A DNA stretch of 58,469 nt from positions 1 through 58,469 of the forward strand of contig MCGO01000226.1 of the NCBI GenBank assembly GCA_002104985.1. The letters are read 5' to 3'. Shown here in pieces: positions 31,564 to 43,903 of the stretch (the stretch's first letter is position 1; every line of letters begins with the position of its first letter). This stretch comes from Rhizoclosmatium globosum. Taxonomy: Eukaryota > Chytridiomycota > Chytridiomycetes > Chytridiales > Chytriomycetaceae. A program made the position numbers and the translations under genes. Below the pieces are notes generated by a model. The model was not told where the DNA came from and searched no databases. It saw only the letters and a program-made list of their open reading frames with translations.

Positions 31564-32715
31564 TCACTTCCAGACAGTAGAAACCATAGACAACAAAGAG
31601 AACCTCTTTCCAGATTTAGCGTCAACGCTTTCTCTTTTTGCTTTTCCTTTCCCTTTCTCACGCGACTCATCCTGTGCATCAAACTCAGAATCTTCATCCA
31701 ACTCAACAATTGAATCCACATCTCTAGAGCTAGAGGAAGAACCAGCCAAATTTTCTTGAATTTGAAGCAATTTATCATGCGAGAGCGTCAATGCTTCCAC
31801 TTTCGCCTGCAACTCCAAGTTTTCGAGTTCAAGTGATGAAAGACGCTTTGTGAGAGAAGAAACATGTTGAGCAGCCTTGTTTTCAGCGGATTGAGACTGT
31901 TTAAGGAGGTTGATTGATGTGCGTTTTGCAGATTGGGATTCACGTTTCAGGCGGGTGAGGTCTTTTTGCATTTCTGGTGTGAAGGGGGTTTGATTAGAAT
32001 AGGGTTGGTCATTGGATGTAAGAGAGTGGAGGGGAGAAGGAGAGGATTATCCAATCTATTCCTTATGCATGCTTTACGGATGCAAGTTGATTTGAAATAG
32101 GTTGTTTGCTGATGGAATTGGATGGAAAGCAGAGGGGAAAACTCGGATCAGCGCACCTTTGAAATGGTCTTCGAAAAAGCGGCAGAATTCCGATCCTTCG
32201 ACGGCAAAGTGCGTGCATGGTTCACCAGAAGCGGCAGTGTAGGAACAGGGCCGGGACCTGGGGCTTTGTCAACCACCGTTTTGATGAATTCGAGGGAAGG
32301 GCTTACGTGTCCTTGGGAAAGCCTGGATCTCTCGAGGGAATCTTTGTTGAATCGCCGGTGTTGTTGTATTTGCTGGTTGGATTGGATTGAAGTGGTTGGA
32401 TGGTTAATGGTTCATAGCATGGACAGATAGCACGAGGGAGGGCACTTACAGCATCGTAATTGAGCCATTTGAAACCAAAGTTGGGCTAGTTGTTACTTTG
32501 GATCGGATTGAGGACGACGAGCTTGAAGAAGGTGCTTCGTATTCAACAAGGCTCAAAGTGCGGCTGCTTCGATTGTTAGCATTGTTTAATGCAACTGTAT
32601 CAATTAATATGCTCACATTTTGACCATGTTTGAATCGGTGGAAGAAGTTGATGGCATTCGCTTTGGTTTTGCTTTTGCTTTTTCGTGAGCTTGTTTCCCC
32701 ACCCATCTGGACCAT
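31564..32715 (-). CDS. Ser-rich coiled-coil protein, function unknown
   Basis: Four exons (32450-32715, 32307-32372, 32157-32263, 31564-31973) join in phase to 282 residues. The N-terminal half is basic and Ser-rich. A short segment, HFAVEGSEFCRFFEDHFKEM, leads into a coiled coil of about 80 residues and an acidic, then Lys-rich tail. The two middle exons are short and rest on splice signals and phase only. No family recognised. Confidence 0.5.
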
Positions 32716-32952
32716 CTATTCTCTTGCATTCTAGGGTTATGTATTATAGGAAAATACAGGAAAATAGTGTACTTTGAGGAAGATTTACATTCAATCCAAC
32801 AATGGACAATTTCTTTCTCAACACAGAGAACGGCCTTCTCCGTTTCAAAGAGGATCGTTTGCTTTATTATCGCAGTCGCTCTTGTTCGTTGAATACCGGC
32901 GTCCTATTCTCCTCTTCAAAGCGAACGTTTTCGAAACAAGACAATCCCAGAA

Positions 32953-35221
32953 ATGACCACACACGAAATTATTCCCTTCCTTCCTGGAAACACCTTCAGA
33001 GACGTCACGGTACGCAAAGTCTGATGAGCACCTATCTTATTTAAGACTCAATATTCCTCCACAAAACAGAAAACCGACTTTCGTAAGCCACACTCACTCG
33101 ACTATCGCAACGGCTACGCGATCCAACCACAACCACTTCTTGGAATCGGACTCGAACCCATCGAAACAAACGAAAAGATTGATCCATATGCTCTGTTGGA
33201 GCAGATTCAAAGTGACCCTGCTATCACGTATGGTGATAAACAGTTTCATAAGGCTAGTTTGCCTGCACCGCGATTCGTGCCTGCTCATGTCGCGTTTGAT
33301 AAAGTCGTGAGTACTTGTATTCTGTATATACTTTGTGGGGTTAATAGGTGAAACAAATAATAGGTATTGAGATTTGATGGGTACTTCAAACAAACTGTTC
33401 ACGAGAGCACGGAACAATACCATCTTCGAAAAATCAAGATTTATTACTTTGTGGAGGACGACTCTATCTCTGTCGTTGAACCTCCTGTTGAAAACTCGGG
33501 TATCCCTCAAGGTGTCTTGATCAAACGTCAACGACTCCCAAAGAACTCGACAGAGTTTTATACAGTCCGTGACTTTAATGTCGGCATTAATATCACGTTT
33601 TATGGAAAGACGTTCCGGATTGTTAGTTGCGACAAGTTTACTGCTGTAAGTTGCTTTTGTTGTGATGTCGTAGAGAAGTGGTGGATTAACTTTATATGTT
33701 GGACAGAAATACTTGAAGGAGACGGAAGGCATTGAAGTGGGACCACCTGAACCCGTCCCCGTTGACACCTACCAAGCCATTAGAAACCGGCCCCTCCGCA
33801 ACCAAACCCAAGGCAAAGACCACAACGACAAACTCCGCCGGTTCCTCGAAAACGACCGCAAAGTCCTCCGCTTCTTCTGCATTTGGGACGACAGAGACAG
33901 CATGTTTGGCGAAATCCGAGAATTTGTCATTCATTATTACCTTGTGGATGATTGTGTTGAAGTCCGTGAGGTTAAGAAACCGAATAACGGGCGTGATCCG
34001 TTCCCCATTTTGTTGAGGAAGCAGAGGTTGCCTAAAAGTTTTACGGAGTTGAGTGGTGAGTTTTTGCTTTTTGTTTTTTTGGTGGAGGGAGGGGGAAGTT
34101 GGGGGTGCTGATATATTTTTTGGTTTTTTGGGTAGATGTGAATGATACGTCCAAGTATACGTGGAAGGACTTTAAGATTGGAGGCGTTATTAATGTACTT
34201 GGACGTAACTTTTTGATGTGAGTGGTTTGTTTTGACGAGACAGGGTATTGACGAAAACTGGATAGTCGTGACTGTGATGATTACACGAAACGATACTACC
34301 AAGAAAACCTCAACACCCCTCTTGAAAGTATGCGTGCCATTCCACTTGACGGATACATTCGTACCAACAATGGACCTACCGAAATCGAAATCCCTCCGTA
34401 CAACGGCTACGGAAGTGTCGAGGACTCTCTTGGAAGCTGCAAGTACCTCGTGCTTAAACCACCCAAGAAAGATTTCATCAAGATGCTTGAGAATGAACAT
34501 AAAGTCCTGCGGTTTGTTGCACGGATGGTATGTAAACCATTCCCGAAAATGAATTGAAACTGATGAACCTGTAAAAACGGCAGGATTCTAAACACCGTGA
34601 AGACTTGAACCGCCGCTTCGTCATTTCGTACCGCCTCGCAGACGATACCATTACAATCTACGAGCCGCCACAACGTAACGCGGGTGTACTCGGCGGGAAA
34701 TGGATGGAACGCACTCACGTCTTGAAACCTGGTTCTTCGTTGAACGATCCAAACGGGCCTAGTTACTATGACGTTGCGGATTTGTTTGTTGGCGCTACTG
34801 TCGTGTTCTTTAAACACAAGTTTATTCTGTTGGATGCGGATGAGTTTGTGTTTAATTACTTGGAGCATATCCTTGAGACTACTGGGGCGAAGGGGCCTGC
34901 GTTTGATATGAGTAATCAGAGGGTTGTTTTGGAACGGTTGAGAGGGGCTGTGAAGGCTGTGGGGCCGGCGGCGAAGGGGGAAGTCGATAAACGGATTAAA
35001 GGGGCTGTTGTAGGTGGATTGGTGGACCGGAAGCATGTTTTGGAGGCTTGTAGGGCTGTGTTTGGGGATAAACTTGGGGAACATGTGAGTTTTGGTTATG
35101 TGATTTGGCTGAATGTCTGATGACATTATTGTAGGAAACCATTACTATTTTGCGCATGTTCGAGCCGGAGATGCGGAAAGTAGACTACAATAAGTTGATT
35201 CAAGGGCTCACTAATTGTTAG
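32953..35221 (+). CDS. EFHC1/EFHC2-like axonemal protein with three DM10 domains
   Basis: Eight exons (32953-33009, 33070-33306, 33364-33645, 33707-34055, 34136-34217, 34266-34527, 34584-35084, 35135-35221) give 618 residues. The start ([29 protein letters not shown]) and three DM10 domains match EFHC1/Rib72. The first DM10 has [27 protein letters not shown] and [11 protein letters not shown]; the second and third repeat KVLRFF and KVLRFVAR. In other organisms these proteins are inner proteins of doublet microtubules in cilia and flagella. The gene therefore implies a flagellate stage (zoospore). No complete EF-hand is obvious at the C-terminus. Confidence 0.9.
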
Positions 35222-35442
35222 AACCTTTCCTTGAGTGTTTTTAAATATTTCCTCGCTTTTTTGCACAGCCTCTCTTTCTTTTATTTTCTTTTCTTTGCAT
35301 TAAAACTCAGTAATAAAGCACGAATTCTCATTTGTTTCAGTGTTGGAAGGGGAAAGGTGATCTTGTTTCGAATTGTGACCTGTCAATTTGGAGATGGAGT
35401 CGAGGGGGAAGAAGTGTTTCGGAAACAGACCAACACCAACAA

Positions 35443-37011
35443 ATGGCCTCAGTAGACAATGAGCAGCTTCTGTATGGGCTGGACAAGGAGGTACAGTGGC
35501 AGTGCATCGTACTAATACACTTAGTAACCATGAAACTAGTTAGCTGAAAAGGCTGCTGCCAAGTACGATCCAGTCCGCGAAAGAGAAGCCCGCGAGTTCA
35601 TTGAGATTGTTTCAGGCTCGGCCTTTCCCTCAGACAACTTTCACGAATCGCTCAAAGACGGTGTTCTCCTGTGCCAGGTCAGTATCAAAGAAAGGTGCAT
35701 GCTCAACTAGTCAGCTAACCCTAAGTCCCAATTCCAATTCTCCAATTCTCCAATTCAGATGATGAACAACATTCTTCCAAACAACCAAATCAAAATCGCT
35801 GTGAGCAAAATGCCGTTCAAACAAATGGAGAACATTGGCTTCTTTCTGGATCGGGTTGAGTTGTTGGGCGTTCCTCCGCACGAGCGATTCATGACGATTG
35901 ATTTGTATGAGGCAAAGAACATGAACCAGGTTGGTGCTTTTTGTGTCGATTAGGGCTGGTGAAGGGATGCTGATTGTGGGTTTAGGTCATCAATACCATC
36001 TTTTCAGTGTCCCGCCATGCTGCGGCAAAGGGCTTCCAGGGGCCGCTTCTTGGTCCTAAATTGACGGAAAAGAACGAGAGAGTGTTTACTGAGGAGCAGT
36101 TGATGGAGGCGAGGGCCATGCCAACTAAATTGATGAGCTATTCTACCAATGTCAGCAGTGGATTGCGATCAACGGGTCGCAGAGAAATTGGAGGAAAGTA
36201 CTTGGACAAGGAAGCTGGCGAGGATGTTGCCACTGCTGCCGAAGTTGTTGTTGCAAGAAGTGCTCCTTCAGTCCAACAAACTCCAGTTGTTCAACAGAAA
36301 CCAGTTGTGGTTGCCCAGGCGCCACCAACCCTCGTTTCTCCACCTGTCGTTTCTCCACCAGTAATTGTGGCAGAGGTTCCAAAGGTTGAGCCGGTAACTG
36401 CAGCTGTTGCTTCCGTCAGTATCCGTGACGCATCACCAACGGCTGCACGCAGAGCTGCGTCTCGTCCTCGTACTTCAAACAACAATTCTGCAACTTCTCC
36501 ATCTGCTTCTCCCTCTCGCGCAGCTGCACCAATCCAACCACCAACCCAGCCACAGCAGCAACAACAGCCTCAATACCAACCACCCATCGCAAAGGAATCC
36601 CCATCCCCAATCCCGAAAGCGTCTACCCTCTCAATCACTCAATTCAAAACATACGCAGAGTACAAGGCCGCGAGAGCAGCGCTGGAAGCTGCGAACAAGG
36701 CAGGAACAGAATACGTTCCTGAGCCTGCTGTTACTACTGCTGCACCTGCGAGCAGCTACACAGCTCGACGAGGCGTATCGAGAAGCAGAGGCGGTGTTCC
36801 GGAGAGTGCTGGTACGCCTCCTGTTGCTCCTGTTGCTTCTGGTCCTGTCCTTCCACAGCGTACTGTTTCGAGGGAGAGGTCGAGTAGCAGTGGACAAAGA
36901 GGCGCGAGTCGGTCTGTGGAAAGGACTGGAAGAGGTGTGCATATTGTGAGAGAGTATCAGCGTCAACCTGCTGCAGAGAGTGAAGATGAGGTTGTTGTGT
37001 TTGACGATTGA
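35443..37011 (+). CDS. calponin-homology (transgelin-like) actin-binding protein
   Basis: Four exons (35443-35490, 35540-35677, 35759-35929, 35986-37011) give 460 residues. A single CH domain spans about residues 20-135: REAREFIEIVSG, FHESLKDGVLLCQMMNNI, FKQMENIGFFLDRVELLGV and MTIDLYEAKNMNQVINTIFS are the standard helices of calponin/SM22/Scp1. Then comes a Pro/Gln/Ala-rich disordered region of ~300 residues with basic RR/SR patches and an acidic end. It probably binds and bundles F-actin. The tail is much longer than in yeast Scp1. Confidence 0.85.
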
Positions 37012-37206
37012 CGATTGACGTATGTGAGTGTGTGTGGATATGAGATTTTCTTTTTGTTTGGATATATATAACATGAAATTAAAGAGTTGGCTTGTTTTGT
37101 TTTTATGTTATACTTGTCAACTGTCAAGTTTAGTTTTTGGTTGACCATCACTGAACCAAACCAACGAAAATTAAAACATATTCAGAGAAACACAAAAGTG
37201 AGATTT

Positions 37207-38685
37207 ATGAAAGTTGCATTTTTAAAAAGAAAGATGCTTGGTTTGACAGATTTGAGAACATCCGTTTCACTGGTAACTCTTCTTCTGCTTTTTGCACTGC
37301 CCACTGATGCAAATAAGCCTTTTCTCCTAGTTGGATCACCGCTTTTGTACCATCGACTGATTCGACATGAACGAAACTCGAGTCGAGGATTAGTGATTGC
37401 ATCAACAGGATTGTTTGGCCTTGTTCCTTTGATTGTTCAGACTCGGAACAAGGTTATTGGCGGCTGTGTGAAAGGGCTGTCGTTCTTTCTGCTGCTTAGG
37501 GCGTGGGAAGCTGCGTGCATAGATAGGTTCGTGTGTGGGAGTGTTGGAGGTGTTTGGTGTTTGACAACTGAGGCGGATGTAGGACTGTATCGAGCAAGTG
37601 GAGTCTGAAAGACTTTGTCGAGTTTCTAGTCACGAGCTCAAATGCGGCGATTCGGAAGAGGGAGAAGAAGAAGAGGAGGAAAAGGGGGAAGAAAACTGGG
37701 TGGGAACCCGAGACTGTTGGGCCGAGGGAACGTGATTTTAAATGGTATGCAAAGACATTTGTGTCTGTTGGACTGCATTATGGGATTTACGCAGGTGCAA
37801 AGACTTGGATTGGAAAGTATGGTGTTACGAGAGTGGATGCATGGTTCCTGCCAAATCCGATTGAGCACTGGAGGGCTTGGGTTGATCATGCTGTTTATGG
37901 GGGGATGTTTTATTGTACATTGTATCTTGGTGAGTGTGGGGTGTTGTTTTGGTTTTGTGGTACTGACGGAATCCCCAGCTTACATCCTTGGGACTCTTCC
38001 ACTCTGTGTTCTTCTTCAAGCTCCATTCACGGAGATATTTGATCATCCCGTTCTTTCGACAAGTCTGAGGGACTTTGTGAGTATTACAGGGAATTGGTGT
38101 TAAGCTCAAGAAACTGTTTCACAGTGGTCGCGTCGTTGGAATTATCCCGTAAAGTGCATCTTTCATCGGATAGCGTATGAACCCATATACACGAAACTGA
38201 AACCACCAGGAGATGGGAGAGCGATCCAATCTGGATTGGCAATAATGGCGGCAACGATGTCTTCGTTCCTGTTCAGTGCCTTATTTCACGAGTATACTCT
38301 TTTATTACTGCTTCCTGAACTGGATTACTCGCTGCGTGGTAGAAACTTTATGTTCTTTGCAGGACATGGCTTGTTGGTGATCTTGGAAGGTGTCTGGTTG
38401 CGTTTGATTCGGAGACAGAGTGTGTCGAATGTACCGAAACATTCTCCATTTGGAATGGTAATTGGTTGGTGTTGGAGTATGGGAACACTCTGGTTCTTGA
38501 GTCCGTTGTTTTTGGGGCCGTACATCGAAAGTCGCGTGTTGGAAGCCGGATGGGTGTCTGAATGTTTGATTAATGGACTATGCAAACTGTTTGACTTTGG
38601 TGCAGAATTGGGATGGCATTTTATGGAAAGTCTTTGTGCTGTAGCAAATGTTTCCACGGCTGTTGTGACTTGTGTGCGAATATAA
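37207..38685 (+). CDS. wax-synthase-like membrane O-acyltransferase
   Basis: Four exons (37207-37549, 37612-37929, 37979-38076, 38125-38685) give 439 residues with about eight hydrophobic segments. Key motifs: DFWSRRWNYPVK (FW-x-R-R-W of wax synthases and related MBOAT-like enzymes) and SALFHEYTLLL, whose His is the presumed catalytic residue. A Lys/Arg-rich loop (REKKKRRKRGKK) lies between the second and third helices. It probably esterifies long-chain acyl-CoA to an alcohol or sterol in the ER. The donor at 37550 was chosen to keep phase. Confidence 0.75.
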
Positions 38686-38689
38686 TATT

Positions 38690-39039
38690 ACGTTGACTGG
38701 AAGACTGTCTCTTTAATTTATAGAGTCACCAAATTATTAAATTCACAATCGATTATCGCGACAACCTACAACATGCTAGAGAGAACAAATGAGGGAAAAT
38801 CGGCAGTAATGATGTTGCTGTGGCGGCCAGATTGTACCTTATACATTCTATATTTAATCATATCGTCTCAAAGAATCTCATGGAACATTTACATTTGTTT
38901 TTTGAGTGTTGCGTTTGACCCATCCACCCACGATTGAAAGCGCCCAAGCCGAATTTTTTGTTGGCGGCCCACGACACCATAGATCTCCATCCACTATTAA
39001 AAGGTGGCTCTCAGTCCCTTTGGATTCCAACAATCAAAA
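38690..39039. other. spacer
   Basis: No gene recognised. It contains the promoter of the M13 peptidase gene. Confidence 0.4.
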
Positions 39040-41444
39040 ATGACCTGGAACAAGAAGACTGAAACTGCAACCACCACCACCACAGTCTCCAAGCCTGGTT
39101 CAACAACAACCACGGAGCACAAGACTACGACTACAAGTTTTTATGAGAGCTTCTTTGGAGGTGAGTGATTTTAAGTTCCAATCACAACTTGTCTTGATCA
39201 CACATCTGTCCTCAGTTGTTCGTCCAAGGCCCCAAGATGATCTTTACGCCCACGTTAACTGTGAATGGTTGAACGATCCATCAGCTGCCATTCCACCAGA
39301 GGTTAGTTGCCTCCTTAAATTGCTTGGATCCTTCATAAAATTATTACTTACTTACTTACTTCTTTTCAAATACACAACAGCACTCTACATGGGGAGCTTT
39401 GATAGCCCTTCGCGATGAGAGTGCAAAGAACCAGATTGTTCTCCTTAACGAGATTTCTGCCAAGACGGAGCGGACTCCAGAAGAGGAAAAGTTGTGCGCT
39501 ATCTGGTCAGCCTCTCTGAAGCGCTTCGAAGAGTGGGAGAATGGAACTGGTTCTTATTCTCCTATTACTGAGGGACTTGCTACGATTGATGAGCACTTGG
39601 ATGGAGATGACGAGAAATTGGCCGCGTACTTGGCGCTTTCACGCAAGTTGGGATATGCAACGCCTTTTTACTTCTATTCGCTGGCGTCTGTCCAAGACTC
39701 CAAGAACGAGGTCCTCAATCTCCATCCATACGGCTTGTCACTTCCCTCCCGCGATTACTACTTTGACGAAAAGTTTGAAGGGAAGCGTACTTGGTTTTTG
39801 GATCATCTCAAACGTGTTGCTGAATTAGTCGGGGAGGACAAGTTGGTTCCTGTGTTTGCGGAAGCTGTTGTTCGATTTGAGACGAAATTGGCGTATATTC
39901 AGATGAAGAGCCATCAGCAGAGAGAGCGATCCAAATACTACACTGTCACGACTCTTGATGAGATTGCAAGTGGTATCAACACGTTGGCAAGTCTTGAGGA
40001 TAAGCTTTCAAACTATACTGAGGAGGAGAAGTATGTGACATTGGATGATACGTCTCGTGAGCGTATTGCTGCTTTCTTGGACAATTTGATTGCGAGCTTG
40101 AATGTTCGTGAAGCTTTGGATGACAATTACGTCCAAAACTATCCAGATGGAACTGACAATCACTACCGCGTAATTGTGCATGATGGCGATTATTTCCGTC
40201 GTGTGTTTTCCATTCTCTTTGCTGAAGAGAACCGTGAAGATCTCAAGGCTTACCTCCAATACCAACTTATTATTGGAGCTTCGAAGTTCGCCACTCGCGC
40301 TTTGGATGAAGAAGTATTTGATTTCCAGAACCGCAAGTTGGGTGGTCAAAAGGAACAGCAGAGCTACGAAAAACGCTCGGTGGAGCTTGTCAACTCTTGG
40401 GCTGGATTCCTTCTTGGTCAAGTATATGTTGGTCGGTTTTTCTCCCTCAATGACAAACAACGCGTCCATGACATGATTATCGAGGTTACCGATGTGATGA
40501 ACGAGTCTATCAAGAATAACGATTGGTTGACGGAGCAAACAAAAGAGGCTGCCCTTGCCAAGCTTGCTCGTTTCACTCCAAAGATTGGATTTCCGGACAA
40601 ATGGGAATCTTATGACAAGTTGGTCATTAACTCGGAACTCTCCCTGTGGGAAATCAACAAAGCTGTCAAGATGTTCATTTATGACACCAAGTTCCTTGAG
40701 AAAGTAAACGGACCTGTTGATTCGAATCGTTGGTTTATGTCTCCACAAACTGTCAGCGCCTACTTCAACCCTCTCCAGAACGAGATTGTTTTCCCCGCTG
40801 CTATTATCCAGCCTCCATTTTATTCTAGCACCATCGAAAAAGTTGCTTTCAAGTTGAACGAAGCTGACCGTGCTTTAGTTGGTGACGATGAAATTGTCTT
40901 GGATGCTGTCAACTTTGGTGGAATTGCTGCTGTCATTGCACACGAAATCACTCACGGTTTCGATGACCAAGGACGCAAGTTTGACAAGAACGGAAACATG
41001 AATGACTGGTGGAGTGAAAAAGACGCTGCACTTTTCCAAGCCAAGTGTGACTTGATGGCCAAACAGCCATGGTCTTTCACGGAACCAGCTACTGGTAAAG
41101 TCCACCACATGAACCACAAGCTTACTATGGGTGAGAACTTGGCTGATTTGGGTGGTATTAGTCTTGCTGTTCAATCCCTTGCGAGACGTATTGAAAAGCG
41201 TTTTGGAAGTGATGTTGCGAAGCGCAACGCGTTGTTCCGAATCCTCTTCTCATCCTGGAGTGTTATTTGGCAATTCAAGGGAACTGATGAGGCTATCATC
41301 AGCCGAATCGCTACTGACCCTCACGCACCAGGTCCATATCGTTGTAACCTAGCAAAAAACATTGAGCAGTTCTATGAAGCGTTTGATGTTAAGGAAGGTG
41401 ATAAAATGTACATTCCTGCAGAGGATCGTGTTGTCATGTGGTAA
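39040..41444 (+). CDS. M13-family (neprilysin/PepO-like) zinc metallopeptidase
   Basis: Three exons (39040-39160, 39216-39301, 39381-41444) give 756 residues. Early motif DDLYAHVNCEWLND; NAVNAFY-type region (SAYFNPLQNEIVFPAAIIQPPF); zinc site AHEITHGFDDQG (His590, Glu591, His594); third ligand in MGENLADLGG (near residue 653). All catalytic positions are kept. Unlike animal neprilysins it has no N-terminal TM or signal peptide; the N-terminus is a Thr/Lys-rich stretch. It is therefore probably intracellular or unconventionally secreted, closer to PepO-type soluble members. Confidence 0.9.
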
Positions 41445-41538
41445 ATCAGTTAGAATTTGAATGAATAAATCTACATATATTAACAGTTTCAGAAAACTTC
41501 TTATGGCTGTGGATAGTAGAGTCTGCCAAAATATTTCT

Positions 41539-42258
41539 TTATTGTTTAACTGTCATCCAACCAAGAATTTCGCCCTCATATGTATCAGTAATAGTACAGG
41601 TCGGAGAACAAATAAGGGAGAGTCGACGGGAAAAGTGTTGGTTTGGCAGCCAAACTGTGTCTTGCACATTCTGTTCTGCAATTTCAACGAAATCGTCTGT
41701 AACGTGTGTAATAACAGCAACATGACCAGTTGGTACATAAAACCCTTGTGATGCCCAAATAAGAAGAGATCCAACAACTGGTCTTGTCGTGCTAAGTGTA
41801 TTCTTATGTTTCGATATCAGAACTGATGAACCATCGATGCCTTGAAAATTCGGCAAATCAAAGATATCATACGCCATTTCGATGGAGTCGAATGTGATGT
41901 TTTGTGTAATGATTAAGTACCGTCTTGCGAGTTCGACGCATTGCCATTTTTCGCCTGTGTAGATACCGTTGACATAGTTTGGTTCGATTGGGGAGGTGGC
42001 AGTTGAGTTGCAAGAAAAGACTTGGACGCCGTTCAATGTTGTGCCGAGGAGAGTGCCAAATGGGGCTGGTTCAAGGTGTTTGGATGTGATTTTGTGGAAC
42101 TTGCTTGTTTGGAGGAAGGTGGCGACGAGTGAGATTGTGAGAAGGATTGGAGGTGCGTACCTCTTGATTAGACGGATAATATTGGTAAGATAGGGGGATC
42201 GTGGAGTATGTGAATGGAAGGGTTGTTGGGATTTGGTTTGGGCTGGCTTTGGAGTCAT
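41539..42258 (-). CDS. membrane-anchored CHAP-domain amidase
   Basis: Single exon, 239 residues. A basic N-terminus and one TM helix (about residues 34-50) are followed by a CHAP (NlpC/P60-like) domain. GEKWQCVELARRYL holds catalytic Cys107 and TGHVAVIT holds His179. EIAEQN and ILGWM near the end match the amidase half of glutathionylspermidine/trypanothione synthetases. The synthetase half is absent. It could cleave a glutathione-polyamine conjugate or a peptide amide. It ends 95 bp from the converging M13 peptidase gene. Confidence 0.8.
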   Translation of the reverse strand: MTPKPAQTKSQQPFHSHTPRSPYLTNIIRLIKRYAPPILLTISLVATFLQTSKFHKITSKHLEPAPFGTLLGTTLNGVQVFSCNSTATSPIEPNYVNGIYTGEKWQCVELARRYLIITQNITFDSIEMAYDIFDLPNFQGIDGSSVLISKHKNTLSTTRPVVGSLLIWASQGFYVPTGHVAVITHVTDDFVEIAEQNVQDTVWLPNQHFSRRLSLICSPTCTITDTYEGEILGWMTVKQ

Positions 42259-42370
42259 TTGATTGAAGTTTTAGGCGTTTATTGGGTTATAATCACTCCA
42301 ATAAATAAACCGGTATCATAACGGAATTAAAATACTCTTGACTGCAAAAAAGTGGTTCGAATCAACCAAA

Positions 42371-43467
42371 ATGAGTGATCAGTTTGCATTTCTCAAGTCG
42401 CAGCCATTAATCCGAATCAAGAATGAAGATGCAGTTAAAGCCAAGATTTCGAGCATTCACGCAAAGGGAACCTCGTCGCTGCATGTCATTAGTGGTGCGT
42501 GTTAACCCTAAGTAGGTCCCCAGTTAACCCCAACCAGACTTTGATATGACCATGACCAAGTTCTGGCACAACGGCGCCCGGTCTCCTTCGACGCACGCTG
42601 TCTTGACCCGCAGCCACCGAGTCTCGGACGAGGTCTGTTTGTCAATGGTTACTGTTAGAACAGCATCAAAACTAACACTCTTCTCTCCAGTTCAGAAAGA
42701 AGACTGACGAACTCTACAAGAAATACTATCCAATGGAAATATCAACCACCCTTTCGTTCGAGGAAAAGTACAAGGCGATGGAGGAATGGTGGACCCTGGC
42801 CCATGAACGCATCACACACCTGAAATTGAGTCGCGCGGACTTGCATGATATTGTGGCTAAAACTGAAGCGCCGGTTGTGTTTCGGGATGGCGTTTTTGAT
42901 GTGGTGAAGGTGTGTCATCAACTCGATATGCCGTTCTTGGTCTTTTCTGCTGGTATCTATGGTGAGTCTGTCTGTCCGGTTTCATTGGATTCGTGGACTC
43001 ATATTCATGTGCTTTCAGATGTCATCAAAGAGATTCTTGAGCAGAATTCGTTGAAACTGCCGAATGTTCATATAGTGTCGAACCGTATGAAGTTTGACGC
43101 GCAAGACGTTTGTGTTGGATTCGAGGATCCTTTGATTCATACATTCAACAAGAATGAGTCGGGGGTTCATGGTGCGCCTTACCAAGCTGCTATTGAAAGC
43201 CGTCTTAATGTTGTGAGTATCTGAATATCGTTTGTTTGTGCTTTAAAACTTGTATTCTGACAAAACCTGTGCAAGATTCTCATGGGTGATTCGTTGGGCG
43301 ACTTGAATATGAAAGATGGTGTCGCGCATGACACAAGTCTCACTATTGGATTCTTGAATCATGACACCGATACATATTTGCAAAAATACTTGGATGCTTT
43401 CGATGTTGTCGTGCTGGATGATTCTCCCATGGCGTTTGTGGCCGAGTTTTTGAGGATGTTGAAATAA
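42371..43467 (+). CDS. cytosolic 5'-nucleotidase III-like (UMPH-1 family)
   Basis: Five exons (42371-42494, 42538-42632, 42691-42961, 43019-43212, 43276-43467) give 291 residues. HAD-superfamily motifs: DFDMTMTKF (Asp42 nucleophile, Asp44 acid/base), VFSAGIYDVI (motif II Ser), and MGDSLGDLNMKDG (motif IV Asp pair). SNRMKFD and HTFNKNE are specific to the pyrimidine 5'-nucleotidase (NT5C3) family. It dephosphorylates pyrimidine nucleoside monophosphates. Length fits the family. Confidence 0.9.
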
Positions 43468-43592
43468 ACAAAATATGGGTTTATGTCGCGATTAAGCACA
43501 TTCGCATACATATTTTACGTGTCACAGGTTTATACTGAAACTTTGATTAATAGCATTATGTGTCTTCTAACAAGTATCACCAAAATTGTCGT

Positions 43593-43667
43593 GGTTCCGT
43601 GGTGTAGTTGGTTTATCACACCAGTCTAACACACTGGTGGTCCCCAGTTCGAGCCTGGGCGGAGCCA
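43593..43667 (+). tRNA. tRNA-Val (anticodon AAC)
   Basis: Acceptor GGTTCCG/CGGAGCC, D arm GTGTAGTTGG, anticodon stem CCAGT/ACTGG with loop CTAACAC (anticodon AAC), and T arm CCCAGTTCGAGCCTGGG. The Pol III T run follows (ATTTTATA). Confidence 0.93.
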
Positions 43668-43903
43668 TTTTATACGATTCGGAGTTTTGGGGGTCAGAGA
43701 AGTAAGTAAGGTTTTTTGTTTGACTGTCTTTGTTCAATGCATCCTTGCAATTTTTGGCAATAATTATAAGAATATGAATACAAATTATGACATTATTGCA
43801 CTTAAACACTGGTATTCACCGTTTTTATGTAAAAACAGATCCTTGGCGTTTTCTTCTACAAATACCCCGAACTTCTAACCGACCTCATACAAGACTATTG
43901 CGA

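Noticed and set aside
34407..35126. Minus-strand frame of 239 codons opposite the EFHC-like gene
   Set aside because: Antisense shadow; the plus-strand exons here match DM10 proteins and keep phase over eight exons.
40008..40748. Minus-strand frame of 246 codons inside the M13 peptidase gene
   Set aside because: It is the antisense of a strongly supported exon with intact catalytic motifs; no homology of its own.
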